NCBI GenBank assembly: GCA_051652245.1
Contig: JBOFTV010000023.1
Span: 1 to 21,639 of the forward strand
Source: BHER01 sp051652245
Lineage (GTDB): Bacteria; Bacillota_I; Bacilli_A; Culicoidibacterales; Culicoidibacteraceae
Direction of reading: 5' to 3'
DNA length: 21,639 bases
Shown: positions 8,477-15,963 of the stretch, piece after piece
Layout: each line of letters begins with the position of its first letter
How positions within the stretch are numbered: position 1 is the first letter of the stretch
Translations under genes and position numbers: made by a program
Notes under the pieces: generated by a model
What the model saw: the letters and a program-made list of their open reading frames with translations, nothing else
What the model was told of the DNA's origin: nothing
The model's database searches: none

Positions 8477-8495
8477 ATTTCTGCTGACCAGTTAC
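8477..8495 (-). repeat. Right terminal inverted repeat of the IS66 element
   Basis: On the plus strand it reads ATTTCTGCTGACCAGTTAC, the partner of 6640-6658. It starts 12 bp after the transposase stop. A second GTAA begins 4 bp further out at 8499 on the minus strand, so the exact end is uncertain by a few bases. Confidence 0.78.
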
Positions 8496-8534
8496 TTACC
8501 CTGTAAAAAACACACTTTTTAACAGAAAAATACC

Positions 8535-8563
8535 TTGAAAAAAACAAGTGATTTTGTTATAAT
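8535..8563 (+). promoter_or_regulatory. Sigma-A promoter of the small membrane protein gene
   Basis: TTGAAA (8535-8540), a 17-bp spacer and a perfect TATAAT (8558-8563) lie 43 bp upstream of the start at 8607. It lies outside the IS element. Confidence 0.85.
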
Positions 8564-8606
8564 ATATGTGTATTTTATATACAAAATATGTTAAAGAGGT
8601 GAAAGA

Positions 8607-8894
8607 ATGGAAATTCTAATAGGAGTTTTAATAGTTGCATCAATAGTTGCTTTATTTTATGGATATGGAGTGCTCTTAGGAAAAATGCTAACTAAAAAAA
8701 CAATCAAGCAGATTAATTCAGGTAAATTAACTGATAAAAAAATCCTTCGATTGTATAAGGGTTATGATGCAAAAAACGCAATTGTTTTTTTATTGTTTGG
8801 TATAATATTATATCCTCCAATAAAGAAGGCTTTTGCGTTAAATAGAGAAAATCTTTTACAAGAAATTAATAAAAGAGGACTAGCTGTTGACTAA
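8607..8894 (+). CDS. Small two-helix membrane protein, unknown function
   Basis: 95 residues that I do not recognise as a named family. The first hydrophobic helix is roughly residues 3-25 (ILIGVLIVASIVALFYGYGV). A lysine-rich stretch of about 28 residues follows (KMLTKKTIKQINSGKLTDKK), then a second helix near 56-72 (NAIVFLLFGIILYPPI) and a polar tail. It is very likely expressed: the promoter is near-consensus, AAAGAGGTGAAAG sits just upstream of the ATG, and a strong terminator follows directly. The basic loop after helix 1 suggests it is cytoplasmic. It stands alone between a dead IS and a dead peptidase gene, so context gives no functional hint. Confidence 0.75.
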   Translation: MEILIGVLIVASIVALFYGYGVLLGKMLTKKTIKQINSGKLTDKKILRLYKGYDAKNAIVFLLFGIILYPPIKKAFALNRENLLQEINKRGLAVD

Positions 8895-8895
8895 A

Positions 8896-8950
8896 AAAAC
8901 ATAGAAAAAAGCGTCCCCCCGCTGTGGGAGGACGCTTTTTTCTATGTTTT
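8896..8950. terminator. Strong bidirectional terminator
   Basis: A perfect 21-bp stem joins 8896-8916 to 8930-8950, with further pairing of C and G runs inside it. The base of the stem is A/T-rich on both sides, so it ends in T runs on either strand. It serves the small membrane protein gene on plus and overlaps the end of the M23 remnant (stop codon 8951-8949) on minus. Confidence 0.9.
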
Positions 8951-9412
8951 AAGGTGTAATATAAGTTCTGGCATTAACAGCAGCCATTTTATCATTACTT
9001 CCTACGCGCATTTCAAAATGAAGGTGAACACCAGTTGAAAATCCAGTCGCTCCCATTCCGCCGATTACTCGACCTTTCTCAACAACTTCTCCGGCGCGGA
9101 CATTTAGGGGATTCATATGGGCGTAGAGTGTCACATCCCATTATTATGATTGATGATAACATGATTTCCATAGCCTGATGAATATGTTGCCGTAACAACA
9201 GTGCCATTATCAGCAGCATAAATCTCACCATTGAGGTGGTCATTGATATCAATTCCATAGTGTGGACCAAAGCCATAAGTAGGATCCATAAACTCAGCAG
9301 CAACACGCCTACCTGCCGATGGACAGATGTATTGACCTGTTCCTAGGTGGCACTTTCGGAAACCCGATTTTTCGATTTTTGGTTGACTTTTATGCGTATT
9401 TTTGATAAAATG
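8949..9412 (-). pseudogene. M23-family (LytM-type) metallopeptidase remnant
   Basis: The reverse strand encodes a peptidoglycan endopeptidase domain in two frames. The upstream frame (9412 to about 9140) reads GQYICPSAGRRVAAEF, then HYGIDIND with the HxxxD zinc motif, then GNHVIINHNNG, and hits TGA. The downstream frame (about 9134-8949) continues with VTLYAHMNPLNVRAGEVVEK and ends with the second zinc motif HLHFE. All zinc ligands typical of the family are present, but a single-base frameshift near 9135-9145 separates them. The upstream frame is open only to a stop at 9415-9413 and has no plausible start, ribosome site or signal peptide, so the 5' end is missing too. The promoter of the liv operon (9383-9411) overlaps this 5' end. 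Confidence 0.85.
9383..9411 (+). promoter_or_regulatory. Sigma-A promoter of the liv leader/operon
   Basis: TTGACT (9383-9388), a 17-bp spacer and TAAAAT (9406-9411) form a near-consensus promoter, with the start expected near 9418. Upstream lies a small dyad, TCGG-AAAC-CCGA (9357-9368), and a repeated CGATTTTT, which could be an operator. Confidence 0.75.
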
Positions 9413-9471
9413 TTAAAAAATAATACGATAAGTAGAGTGTTAATCAATGTAATATATAAAATGATTGAATC

Positions 9472-9500
9472 AAGCTCTTTTTAAGTAAAGAGCTTTTTTT
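9472..9500 (+). terminator. Leader terminator (candidate attenuator) ahead of livK
   Basis: AAGCTCTTT (9472-9480) pairs with AAAGAGCTT (9487-9495), followed by T to 9500. It lies about 55 nt downstream of the predicted start and 56 bp before the livK ATG, with no gene between promoter and hairpin. No T-box motif or known riboswitch core was recognised in 9412-9556. Read-through or relief of this hairpin would be needed to express the transporter from this promoter. Confidence 0.75.
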
Positions 9501-9556
9501 AATACGTTTAATGTAGTTGATTGTTAAGCTATTAAAAGAGGAAAGAAGGAAATACA

Positions 9557-10696
9557 ATGAAGAAACTAATTGCCGTTGTTTGTGCAAGTTTTTTAACACT
9601 TGTGGGATGTGGACCAGGAAGTACTAATACTGACACAATTAAAATCGGAGCAAATTTTGAATTAACAGGAGCTGTTTCAAGCTATGGTAGTTCTGAATTA
9701 GAAGGAGCCAAATTGGCACTAGAAGAAATCAATGCAAAGGGTGGGGTACTTGGAAAACAACTATCGCTTGTTGAATTAGACAATAAATCAGATGCAGCCG
9801 AAGTAGTAAGTGTTGCAACACGTCTAACAACACAAGAAAAAGTAGTTGCAACAATTGGACCAGCAACATCAGGGAATGCTAAAGCAGCAATCACTAGTGC
9901 AAACCAAGCAAAAGTGCCACTGCTATCACCATCAGCAACATCAGATGATGTGACCGTTGATCGTGATGGGAAAGTGCAGCCTTATGGCTTCCGCCTTTGC
10001 TTTAAAGATTCTTTCCAAGGACAGGTAATGGCAAAATTTGCCACTGAAAACTTAAAAGCAACAAAAGCGATGCTTATTGCTGATAACTCAAATGATTATG
10101 GTACCGGACTTGCTAAAGAGTTCAAAGCAGCCTTTAAAGGTCAAATTGTTGGCCAAGAAAGCTACACAGATACGGAAAAAGACTTCAGTGCAATCATCAC
10201 AAATATTAAGAACAAAGACTTTGATGTCCTCTTTATTCCTGGCTATTATGGTCAAGCAGGCTTGATTATTAAAGCAGCACGTGAAGCAGGGATTAGCGTG
10301 CCAATTATTGGTGCTGATGGATTTGATTCACCAGAATTAGTGAATTTAGCAGGAAGTACAAATTTAAATAATGTTTATTATTCGGCACATTATTCATCAC
10401 TAAGCAAAGATGAAAAAGTAACAACATTTTTGACAAACTTCAAAGCAAAATATAATAAAGAACCAAATGCCTTTCATGCATTAGCATATGATTCAGTTTA
10501 CTTATTAGCAGATGCAATCACGCGTGCAGACAGTGCAACACCAGCTAAAATTACGGAAGCACTTGAAGCCACAAAAGAATTCAAGGGTGTAACAGGTCTT
10601 GTTGAAATTGATGAATTCCACAATGCGGTAAAATCAGGTACAGTTGTTGAACTCAAAAATGGAAAAGAAGTAGCAGCAACAATTGTGAATGCTTAG
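9557..10696 (+). CDS. livK: Branched-chain amino-acid-type ABC transporter, binding lipoprotein
   Basis: 379 residues, a type I periplasmic-binding fold of the LivK/LivJ family that captures leucine, isoleucine, valine or related amino acids outside the membrane. The signal peptide ends in lipobox LVGC with Cys18 as the anchor. The mature N-terminus IKIGANFELTGAVSSYGSS and the motif IGPATSGNAKAAI (residues 95-107) are typical of the family. AGAGGAAAGAAGG precedes the ATG. It is first of five genes in the usual livKHMGF order. Ligand range is inferred from family. Amide or urea-type paralogues share this architecture, so branched-chain specificity is likely but not proven. Confidence 0.93.
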   Translation: MKKLIAVVCASFLTLVGCGPGSTNTDTIKIGANFELTGAVSSYGSSELEGAKLALEEINAKGGVLGKQLSLVELDNKSDAAEVVSVATRLTTQEKVVATIGPATSGNAKAAITSANQAKVPLLSPSATSDDVTVDRDGKVQPYGFRLCFKDSFQGQVMAKFATENLKATKAMLIADNSNDYGTGLAKEFKAAFKGQIVGQESYTDTEKDFSAIITNIKNKDFDVLFIPGYYGQAGLIIKAAREAGISVPIIGADGFDSPELVNLAGSTNLNNVYYSAHYSSLSKDEKVTTFLTNFKAKYNKEPNAFHALAYDSVYLLADAITRADSATPAKITEALEATKEFKGVTGLVEIDEFHNAVKSGTVVELKNGKEVAATIVNA

Positions 10697-10705
10697 ATTA
10701 GAACG

Positions 10706-10735
10706 AAGGTAGAAGTGAAGATGTTCTACCTTTTT
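10706..10735 (+). terminator. Intercistronic terminator-like hairpin between livK and livH
   Basis: AAGGTAGAA (10706-10714) pairs perfectly with TTCTACCTT (10724-10732) and a short T run follows. It is placed to cut transcription partly after livK, giving more binding protein than permease. This arrangement is common in binding-protein operons. Confidence 0.7.
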
Positions 10736-10775
10736 CTATCTAACACAAATATATTAAAAAGATGAGGGAAACAAG

Positions 10776-11651
10776 ATGCAACAGTTTATGCAACAACTAA
10801 TTAATGGCCTTTCACTAGGAAGTATTTACGCCTTAGTAGCCCTAGGCTACACAATGGTTTATGGAATTATTCGACTAATAAATTTTGCTCACGGAGAGAT
10901 TTATATGCTAGGAGCCTATGTTGGCTACTTTGTTATCACCGTTTTTGGCTTAGGGATAATTCCAGCAATTATCATTGCGATGATTGTCTGTGCAATAGCG
11001 GGCGTTTTAGTTGAAAAAATTGCTTACAAGCCTCTAAGAAATGCGCCTAAAATCGCTGTCTTAATTACAGCAATCGGGGTATCGTTTTTATTACAATATG
11101 TGATGATGTATTTTATGGGAGCGGACGTGCGCACATTTCCAGCAACAGAAACAAAATTTTATGAGTTGATGGGTGTAAGAATTAACGAACAGCAAATTTA
11201 TATTTTTGCCATTACCATCATTTTGATGCTAGTGTTACAATTTATTGTTAAAAAGACAAAAATGGGAAAAGCAATGAGAGCAGTAAGCAATGACCCAGAA
11301 GCAGCACAGCTAATGGGAATAAATGTCAACAATACAATTTCATTTACCTTTGCCATTGGTAGTGCTCTGGCAGGGGCAGCGGGCGTTCTAGTTGGGGTTT
11401 ATTATAACTCAATTGATCCATTAATGGGTGTAAGCTATGGTTTAAAAGCCTTTGTTGCAGCTGTTTTAGGAGGAATTGGTATTATTCCAGGAGCAATGTT
11501 TGGTGGATTTGCTATTGGTTTAACAGAAATATTTGTAAGTGGCTATATCAGTTCACTAATTAAAGATGGAGTGGTTTATGCGCTACTAATTGTCATGCTA
11601 ATTGTCAAACCATCGGGTTTACTTGGTAAAAATGATAAAGAAAAAGTCTAA
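10776..11651 (+). CDS. livH: Branched-chain amino-acid ABC transporter permease LivH
   Basis: 291 residues with eight or so hydrophobic segments. The N-terminal signature GLSLGSIYALVALGYTMVYG, then INFAHGEIYMLGAYVGY, identifies the LivH group of the BPD_transp_2 superfamily. A GDPEA-like cytoplasmic loop (SNDPEAAQLMGI) near residue 175 contacts the ATPases. GAGGGA lies upstream of the ATG. It pairs with LivM to form the channel. The length is normal and no defect is seen. Confidence 0.95.
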   Translation: MQQFMQQLINGLSLGSIYALVALGYTMVYGIIRLINFAHGEIYMLGAYVGYFVITVFGLGIIPAIIIAMIVCAIAGVLVEKIAYKPLRNAPKIAVLITAIGVSFLLQYVMMYFMGADVRTFPATETKFYELMGVRINEQQIYIFAITIILMLVLQFIVKKTKMGKAMRAVSNDPEAAQLMGINVNNTISFTFAIGSALAGAAGVLVGVYYNSIDPLMGVSYGLKAFVAAVLGGIGIIPGAMFGGFAIGLTEIFVSGYISSLIKDGVVYALLIVMLIVKPSGLLGKNDKEKV

Positions 11652-11681
11652 AAACAGATCTGATTGAAACGAGGAATAAAA

Positions 11682-12647
11682 ATGAACTTTATAACAAAAA
11701 AAGGACTAGCATGGGCGGCTCTAGCAATTATGGTATTTGCAATTATCCAAGCGCTTATTATGGTAGATATCTTAAATTACTATTATCAAATCACGTTAAT
11801 TACAATTGGAATTAATATTATTTTAGCAATTGGTCTAAATTTAATTATTGGATTAGCGGGTCAATTTTCGCTAGGTCACGCTGGATTTATGTCTATTGGT
11901 GCTTATTGTTGCGCAATTATGACAATTAAAATGCCAACACCAGTAGGCTTTGCCATTGGGATTGTCCTAGGACTAGTTGTTGCGGGAATTATGGCACTGG
12001 TTGTTGCCATTCCAACTCTAAGATTAAAGGGCGATTATCTGGCAATTGCCACACTAGGATTTTCAGAAATCATTAGAATTATTATTGTCAATGGTGGTGA
12101 TTTAACAAATGGTGCCCGGGGGCTAAGTGGAATTCCGATGTTTACAACATGGCCGATTGTGTTTGTTGCAATTATTTTAACGATTTTATTGGTTGTTAAC
12201 TACATCAAAAGTAGTCCAGGGCGCGCAACTGTTGCCATTAAAGAGGATGAAATAGCAGCAGAGTCGATGGGGATCAACACAACAAAATATAAAACGATTG
12301 CTTTTGTCTTAGGTGCTTTAACAGCAAGTGTTGCGGGCGCTTTACATGCATCATTTTTTAGTGTGATTAAGCCTGAAGCCTTCGGCTTTATGAAATCTGT
12401 CGACATCTTAATAATTGTTGTTTTTGGTGGCCTTGGAAGCATAACCGGAACAATTGTTGCAGCAATATTTCTAGGGTTAGTCAATATTTTTTTACAATCG
12501 TATGGTGAATTAAGAATGATTATCTATGCGGTAGGTTTAGTAGCAGTTATGGTGTTTAGACCTGGTGGACTACTATCAAATAGAGAATTTACAATGACAT
12601 GGTTATTTAATTGCTTTAAAAAACCTTCAGTTAAGGAGGAACAGTAA
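11682..12647 (+). CDS. livM: Branched-chain amino-acid ABC transporter permease LivM
   Basis: 321 residues, the second membrane subunit. The family hallmark LNLIIGLAGQFSLGHAGFMS is near residue 53, the cytoplasmic loop reads IKEDEIAAESMGINTTKYK near 190, and the C-terminus contains the typical FRPGGLLSNREF. The start is ATG 11682, with GAGGAA at 11671-11676. An in-frame TTG at 11664 lies upstream of that ribosome site and is unlikely. The stop is 2 bp before the livG ATG and an AGGAGG lies within the livM end, so the two are co-expressed. Confidence 0.95.
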   Translation: MNFITKKGLAWAALAIMVFAIIQALIMVDILNYYYQITLITIGINIILAIGLNLIIGLAGQFSLGHAGFMSIGAYCCAIMTIKMPTPVGFAIGIVLGLVVAGIMALVVAIPTLRLKGDYLAIATLGFSEIIRIIIVNGGDLTNGARGLSGIPMFTTWPIVFVAIILTILLVVNYIKSSPGRATVAIKEDEIAAESMGINTTKYKTIAFVLGALTASVAGALHASFFSVIKPEAFGFMKSVDILIIVVFGGLGSITGTIVAAIFLGLVNIFLQSYGELRMIIYAVGLVAVMVFRPGGLLSNREFTMTWLFNCFKKPSVKEEQ

Positions 12648-12649
12648 AC

Positions 12650-13426
12650 ATGAGAATTTTAACAATTGATAATTTAACAAAAACTTTTGGTGGCTTAAGT
12701 GCAGTATCAGATGTCTCAATAGCATTAGATGCGGGTGAACTTGTGGGCTTAATTGGTCCTAATGGCGCGGGTAAGACAACATTTTTTAATTTATTAACTG
12801 GTGTTTATGTGCCAACTAGTGGCGATGTGAATCTATTAGTAGACGGGAAAATGAAACGCCTCAATGGCGAAAAGCCTTATAATATCACCGCTGCAGGGAT
12901 GGCAAGAACGTTTCAAAACATCCGTCTATTTGGTAATTTATCAGTCCTTGATAATGTTTTGATCTCAATGCATGCGCATTCTGGGGCGGGAGTGCTTACA
13001 AGCATCTTCCGCTTGCCTAAATATCACCGCATTGAAAAGGAATTAAAACAAGAGGCCTTACGGCTATTAGAAATTTTTGATTTAGCCAAGAAAAGTGAGG
13101 AACGCGCAAGCAGTTTACCCTATGGTGATCAGCGCTGCTTAGAAATTGTTAGGGCCTTAGCAACAAAACCAAAAATTCTTTTCTTAGATGAACCCGCTGC
13201 AGGAATGAATCCGCAAGAAACGGAAAATCTGACAAAACAAATTAGGCAAATCCAACAATCTTTTAACATTACCGTCCTCTTAATAGAGCATGACATGTCA
13301 TTGGTTATGGGAATTTGTGACCGAATTTATGTTCTCGAATACGGTAGATTAATAGCGTGCGGAACACCAGATGAAATTAAAAATGATGAGCGCGTAATTC
13401 GTGCCTACTTAGGAGAGGATTTGTAA
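12650..13426 (+). CDS. livG: Branched-chain amino-acid ABC transporter ATPase LivG
   Basis: 258 residues. Walker A GPNGAGKTT is at 36-44, Walker B ILFLDEPAAGMNP lies in the second half, and the switch His is in LLIEHDMSLVMGI. The ABC signature is the LivG variant LPYGDQRCLEIVRAL instead of LSGGQ, as usual in this subfamily. The C-terminal extension GTPDEIKNDERVIRAYLGED is also typical of LivG. AGGAGG sits just before the start, and the stop is 1 bp from livF. Confidence 0.96.
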   Translation: MRILTIDNLTKTFGGLSAVSDVSIALDAGELVGLIGPNGAGKTTFFNLLTGVYVPTSGDVNLLVDGKMKRLNGEKPYNITAAGMARTFQNIRLFGNLSVLDNVLISMHAHSGAGVLTSIFRLPKYHRIEKELKQEALRLLEIFDLAKKSEERASSLPYGDQRCLEIVRALATKPKILFLDEPAAGMNPQETENLTKQIRQIQQSFNITVLLIEHDMSLVMGICDRIYVLEYGRLIACGTPDEIKNDERVIRAYLGEDL

Positions 13427-13427
13427 T

Positions 13428-14132
13428 ATGCTAAAAATAACTGATTTAACGGTAAACTATGGTGGAATTACTGCCTTACATAATGTTAGTTTTGAAGTCA
13501 AAACGGGTGAAATTGTCAGCTTAATTGGTGCAAATGGGGCAGGGAAATCAACGATTTTAAAGGCAATAGCCGGGCTTAATAAATGGGTTGAGGGCGATGT
13601 TTTGTTTTGTGGTGAGTCGATGGATAAGTGGACCACACAGAAAATTGTCGAAAGTGGGATATCACTTGTACCAGAAGGTAGACGCGTTTTTAAAGAATTA
13701 ACAGTACTAGAAAATCTGGAAATGGGTGCCTATACCCGTAAAGGGCGTGAAGAAATCAAAGTTGATTTAGCAGCAGTGTATCAACGATTCCCAATTTTAC
13801 TAGAACGTAAAAAGCAGGTTGCCTCAACATTATCGGGGGGAGAGCAGCAGATGCTTGCCATGGGGAGAGCATTAATGTCAAAACCTAAATTATTATTATT
13901 AGACGAGCCATCAATGGGACTTGCTCCTATTTTTATCAAGGAAATTTTTAGGTTAATTCAAGAAATTCAGGCACAGGGAACAACAATTCTATTAATTGAG
14001 CAAAATGCAAAAATGGCATTATCAATTGCAACACGCGGATATGTATTAGAAACAGGGAGAATTGTGCTAGAAGGAACAGGTCAGGAATTACTCCACAGTG
14101 ATGCTGTTAGAAAAGCCTATTTGGGTGGATAA
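13428..14132 (+). CDS. livF: Branched-chain amino-acid ABC transporter ATPase LivF
   Basis: 234 residues. Walker A GANGAGKST is at 34-42, the signature is LSGGEQQMLAMGRAL, Walker B is LLLLDEPSMGLAP, and the switch region is LLIEQNAKMAL. The LivF-specific VPEGRRVFKELTVLENLEMG is present. It is the last gene of livKHMGF, directly followed by a terminator. It forms the ATPase pair with LivG. Confidence 0.96.
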   Translation: MLKITDLTVNYGGITALHNVSFEVKTGEIVSLIGANGAGKSTILKAIAGLNKWVEGDVLFCGESMDKWTTQKIVESGISLVPEGRRVFKELTVLENLEMGAYTRKGREEIKVDLAAVYQRFPILLERKKQVASTLSGGEQQMLAMGRALMSKPKLLLLDEPSMGLAPIFIKEIFRLIQEIQAQGTTILLIEQNAKMALSIATRGYVLETGRIVLEGTGQELLHSDAVRKAYLGG

Positions 14133-14135
14133 TTC

Positions 14136-14167
14136 AAAAAAGTGAACGTGAACTGTTCACTTTTTTT
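14136..14167 (+). terminator. Rho-independent terminator of the liv operon
   Basis: AAAAAAGTGAAC (14136-14147) pairs with GTTCACTTTTTT (14155-14166), giving a strong hairpin with a T tract ending at 14167. It begins 4 bp after the livF stop. Confidence 0.88.
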
Positions 14168-14171
14168 GATA

Positions 14172-14200
14172 TTGCTTCTAGCAACAATTGCGTGTATAAT
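14172..14200 (+). promoter_or_regulatory. Sigma-A promoter of the exporter-peptidase operon
   Basis: TTGCTT (14172-14177), a 17-bp spacer and a perfect TATAAT (14195-14200) start immediately after the liv terminator, 33 bp before the ATG at 14233. Confidence 0.8.
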
Positions 14201-14232
14201 ATAGCATATATGCAAAAGTGGGAGGTGATAAC

Positions 14233-15108
14233 ATGAACGTAATTGAAATGGTAGAATTAACAAAAACGTATCAGCATAAAGTAGCAATCGACCAAATTAA
14301 TCTAGTGGTTGAAGAGGGTGACTTCTATGGTTTTATTGGCCCCAATGGAGCAGGGAAATCGACAACAATCAAATGTTTACTAAATTTTATTTTTCCAACA
14401 GCGGGTAGTGCGCACATCTTTGGAGTGGACACACAAACAAAAAGCGCCCAGATTAAAAAAGATGTAAGCTACATTGCAAGTGATGTTCGGTTATACGAAG
14501 AAATGACAACGAGGCAACTGGTCAAATTAACCCTCGATTTTCACCAGAAAAAGCACATGGTGAAAACAATGAATTACTACTTTGACCTTTTTGAAATTGA
14601 TCCGGACAAAAGAATTAGCGACCTCTCTCTAGGAAATAAGCGAAAAGCCTCGATCATCTCGGGTCTAATTACAGAGCCTAAATTATTAATATTAGATGAA
14701 CCAACAAATGGCCTAGACCCGCTAATGCAACACCGCCTTTTCGACCTATTAAATGAAAAAAATAAAGCAGGCATGACGATTTTCTTATCGAGCCATGATT
14801 TGTCAGAAATCCAGAATAACTGTAACCGTGCGGCTTTTATTAAAGCGGGTAAAATTATTTTTGAAGAAGACATCTTGTTAAATGATGCCACAGGAAAAAT
14901 AATTGAAGTAACGGGACCAAATATTCCACTAGAAAAACTAGTAGCAATAGGAGCGATCTTACTTTCAGGAAATCACTTACATGCAAGGTTACTCTATTTA
15001 GGCGATATCAAGCTGTTCTTACCAAAGCTTGTGGATGCGGGAATTACGGATTTGACGATTACAAGACAGCAGCTAGAAGATAAATTTATTTCGCTGTATG
15101 AACGGTAA
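14233..15108 (+). CDS. ABC-2 type exporter ATPase
   Basis: 291 residues. Walker A GPNGAGKST is at 36-44. The signature is LSLGNKRKAS, with LSLGN in place of LSGGQ. Walker B is LLILDEPTNGLDP and the switch is FLSSHDLSEI. A C-terminal domain of about 80 residues follows the ATPase core, as in exporters of the CcmA/EcsA/bacitracin type. The ATG at 14233 is chosen because GGGAGGTGAT is just upstream. An in-frame GTG at 14218 would place that site inside the gene. The permease follows 24 bp later and an M1 peptidase lipoprotein after that, so one transcript is likely. The exported substrate is unknown. Antimicrobial-peptide or lipid export are family possibilities only. Confidence 0.92.
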   Translation: MNVIEMVELTKTYQHKVAIDQINLVVEEGDFYGFIGPNGAGKSTTIKCLLNFIFPTAGSAHIFGVDTQTKSAQIKKDVSYIASDVRLYEEMTTRQLVKLTLDFHQKKHMVKTMNYYFDLFEIDPDKRISDLSLGNKRKASIISGLITEPKLLILDEPTNGLDPLMQHRLFDLLNEKNKAGMTIFLSSHDLSEIQNNCNRAAFIKAGKIIFEEDILLNDATGKIIEVTGPNIPLEKLVAIGAILLSGNHLHARLLYLGDIKLFLPKLVDAGITDLTITRQQLEDKFISLYER

Positions 15109-15132
15109 TTATGTTATTAGGGAGGAAAAATT

Positions 15133-15948
15133 ATGACTTTAGCAAAATTAGAATGGCAAAGGGGAAAACGCTCAATTTTTGTTTGGAGCAGCGCTGTTAT
15201 TGTGATGATTACATTGTTCATGTTAGTTTTCCCCTCAATGAAAGATAGTGGGATGCAAGAACTTGTCCTAATGAAAACAGATGCCTTACCAGAAAATTTA
15301 ATGAAAATCTTTAATATTGAAGATATGACAAAATTACTACAAATTACTGGTTATTTTTCATATGTATTTCAATACATGTATATTGCTGCCGCAATTTTCG
15401 CAACAAGTCTGGGAATGAATACGCTTGTTAAAGAGCAAACTGAGGGGACAATTGAATATCTTTATGGTCAACCAATTTCACGAGCTGACATTATCGTTAG
15501 CAAATTTGTTGCCAATATATTAATGCTCTACTTATTTTGGCTCATTGTGTTTTTAGCATGTATTATTATTTTCATCATTTTTAAAAATCCGGAAGACAAT
15601 CTTGGACAATTAGTCGAACAATTAAGTCGAATTTTTGTATCGGAAGGTTTAGTTTTGACACTGTTTTATGCCATTGGTTTTAGTCTTTCAACGATAATAA
15701 CCTCAACTAAGGTGGTAATGTCTGCGGCACTAGGCCTTGTTTTTGGGACCTATACAGTGGGAATCTTAGCAACCGTTAATACTGATCTAGATAGCTTAAA
15801 ATATCTCTCGCCGCTAAATTATGCGCTTCCCGGAGATGTTATGAATAAATTTATGGACCCTGCTTATATTGTTATTATAGCAATAATTGTTAGTTGTACA
15901 TTCATACTAAGTATATTCATCTATCAAAAAAAAGATCTAAAAGCATAA
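15133..15948 (+). CDS. ABC-2 type exporter permease
   Basis: 271 residues with six predicted membrane helices. The N-terminal amphipathic stretch LAKLEWQRGKRSIFVWSSAV precedes helix 1, and a long outside loop follows. The cytoplasmic EQTEGTIEYLYGQPISR loop with conserved E-x-x-x-G-T is typical of ABC-2 permeases, where it contacts the ATPase. GGGAGG is 8-9 bp upstream of the ATG. It pairs with the ATPase at 14233. The next gene starts 15 bp after the stop. The family is clear and the substrate is not known. Confidence 0.9.
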   Translation: MTLAKLEWQRGKRSIFVWSSAVIVMITLFMLVFPSMKDSGMQELVLMKTDALPENLMKIFNIEDMTKLLQITGYFSYVFQYMYIAAAIFATSLGMNTLVKEQTEGTIEYLYGQPISRADIIVSKFVANILMLYLFWLIVFLACIIIFIIFKNPEDNLGQLVEQLSRIFVSEGLVLTLFYAIGFSLSTIITSTKVVMSAALGLVFGTYTVGILATVNTDLDSLKYLSPLNYALPGDVMNKFMDPAYIVIIAIIVSCTFILSIFIYQKKDLKA

Positions 15949-15963
15949 AAAAGGAGTAATAAA

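Larger units (their letters stand above)
6640..8495 (+). mobile_element. IS66-family insertion sequence, inactivated
   Basis: About 1.86 kb between imperfect 19-bp inverted repeats that match at 17 of 19 positions. Their outer bases are GTAAC, close to the GTAA start known for IS66 ends. The only gene is a tnpC-like transposase. No tnpA or tnpB is present, as in the ISBst12-like subgroup. The 8-bp duplication expected for IS66 is absent at these borders (TAGGTGTT on the left, TTACCCTG on the right). The ends may lie a few bases further out, or the flanks have changed since insertion. About 290 bp of non-coding sequence lies between the left end and the transposase start and contains a terminator. 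I see nothing else in it. Confidence 0.8.

Noticed and set aside
9079..9306. A 75-codon minus-strand open frame in the M23 remnant
   Set aside because: It is in the wrong frame for most of its length. The M23 motifs (HYGID, GNHVIINH) are in a neighbouring frame.
9461..9484. Seven-codon leader peptide in the liv leader
   Set aside because: It has no ribosome binding site and only one branched-chain codon, so classical leader-peptide attenuation is not supported.
14577..14891. A 104-codon minus-strand open frame, and the similar one at 4019-4333
   Set aside because: Both are shadows of the ABC ATPase and the sugar-binding protein genes. They have no start context.
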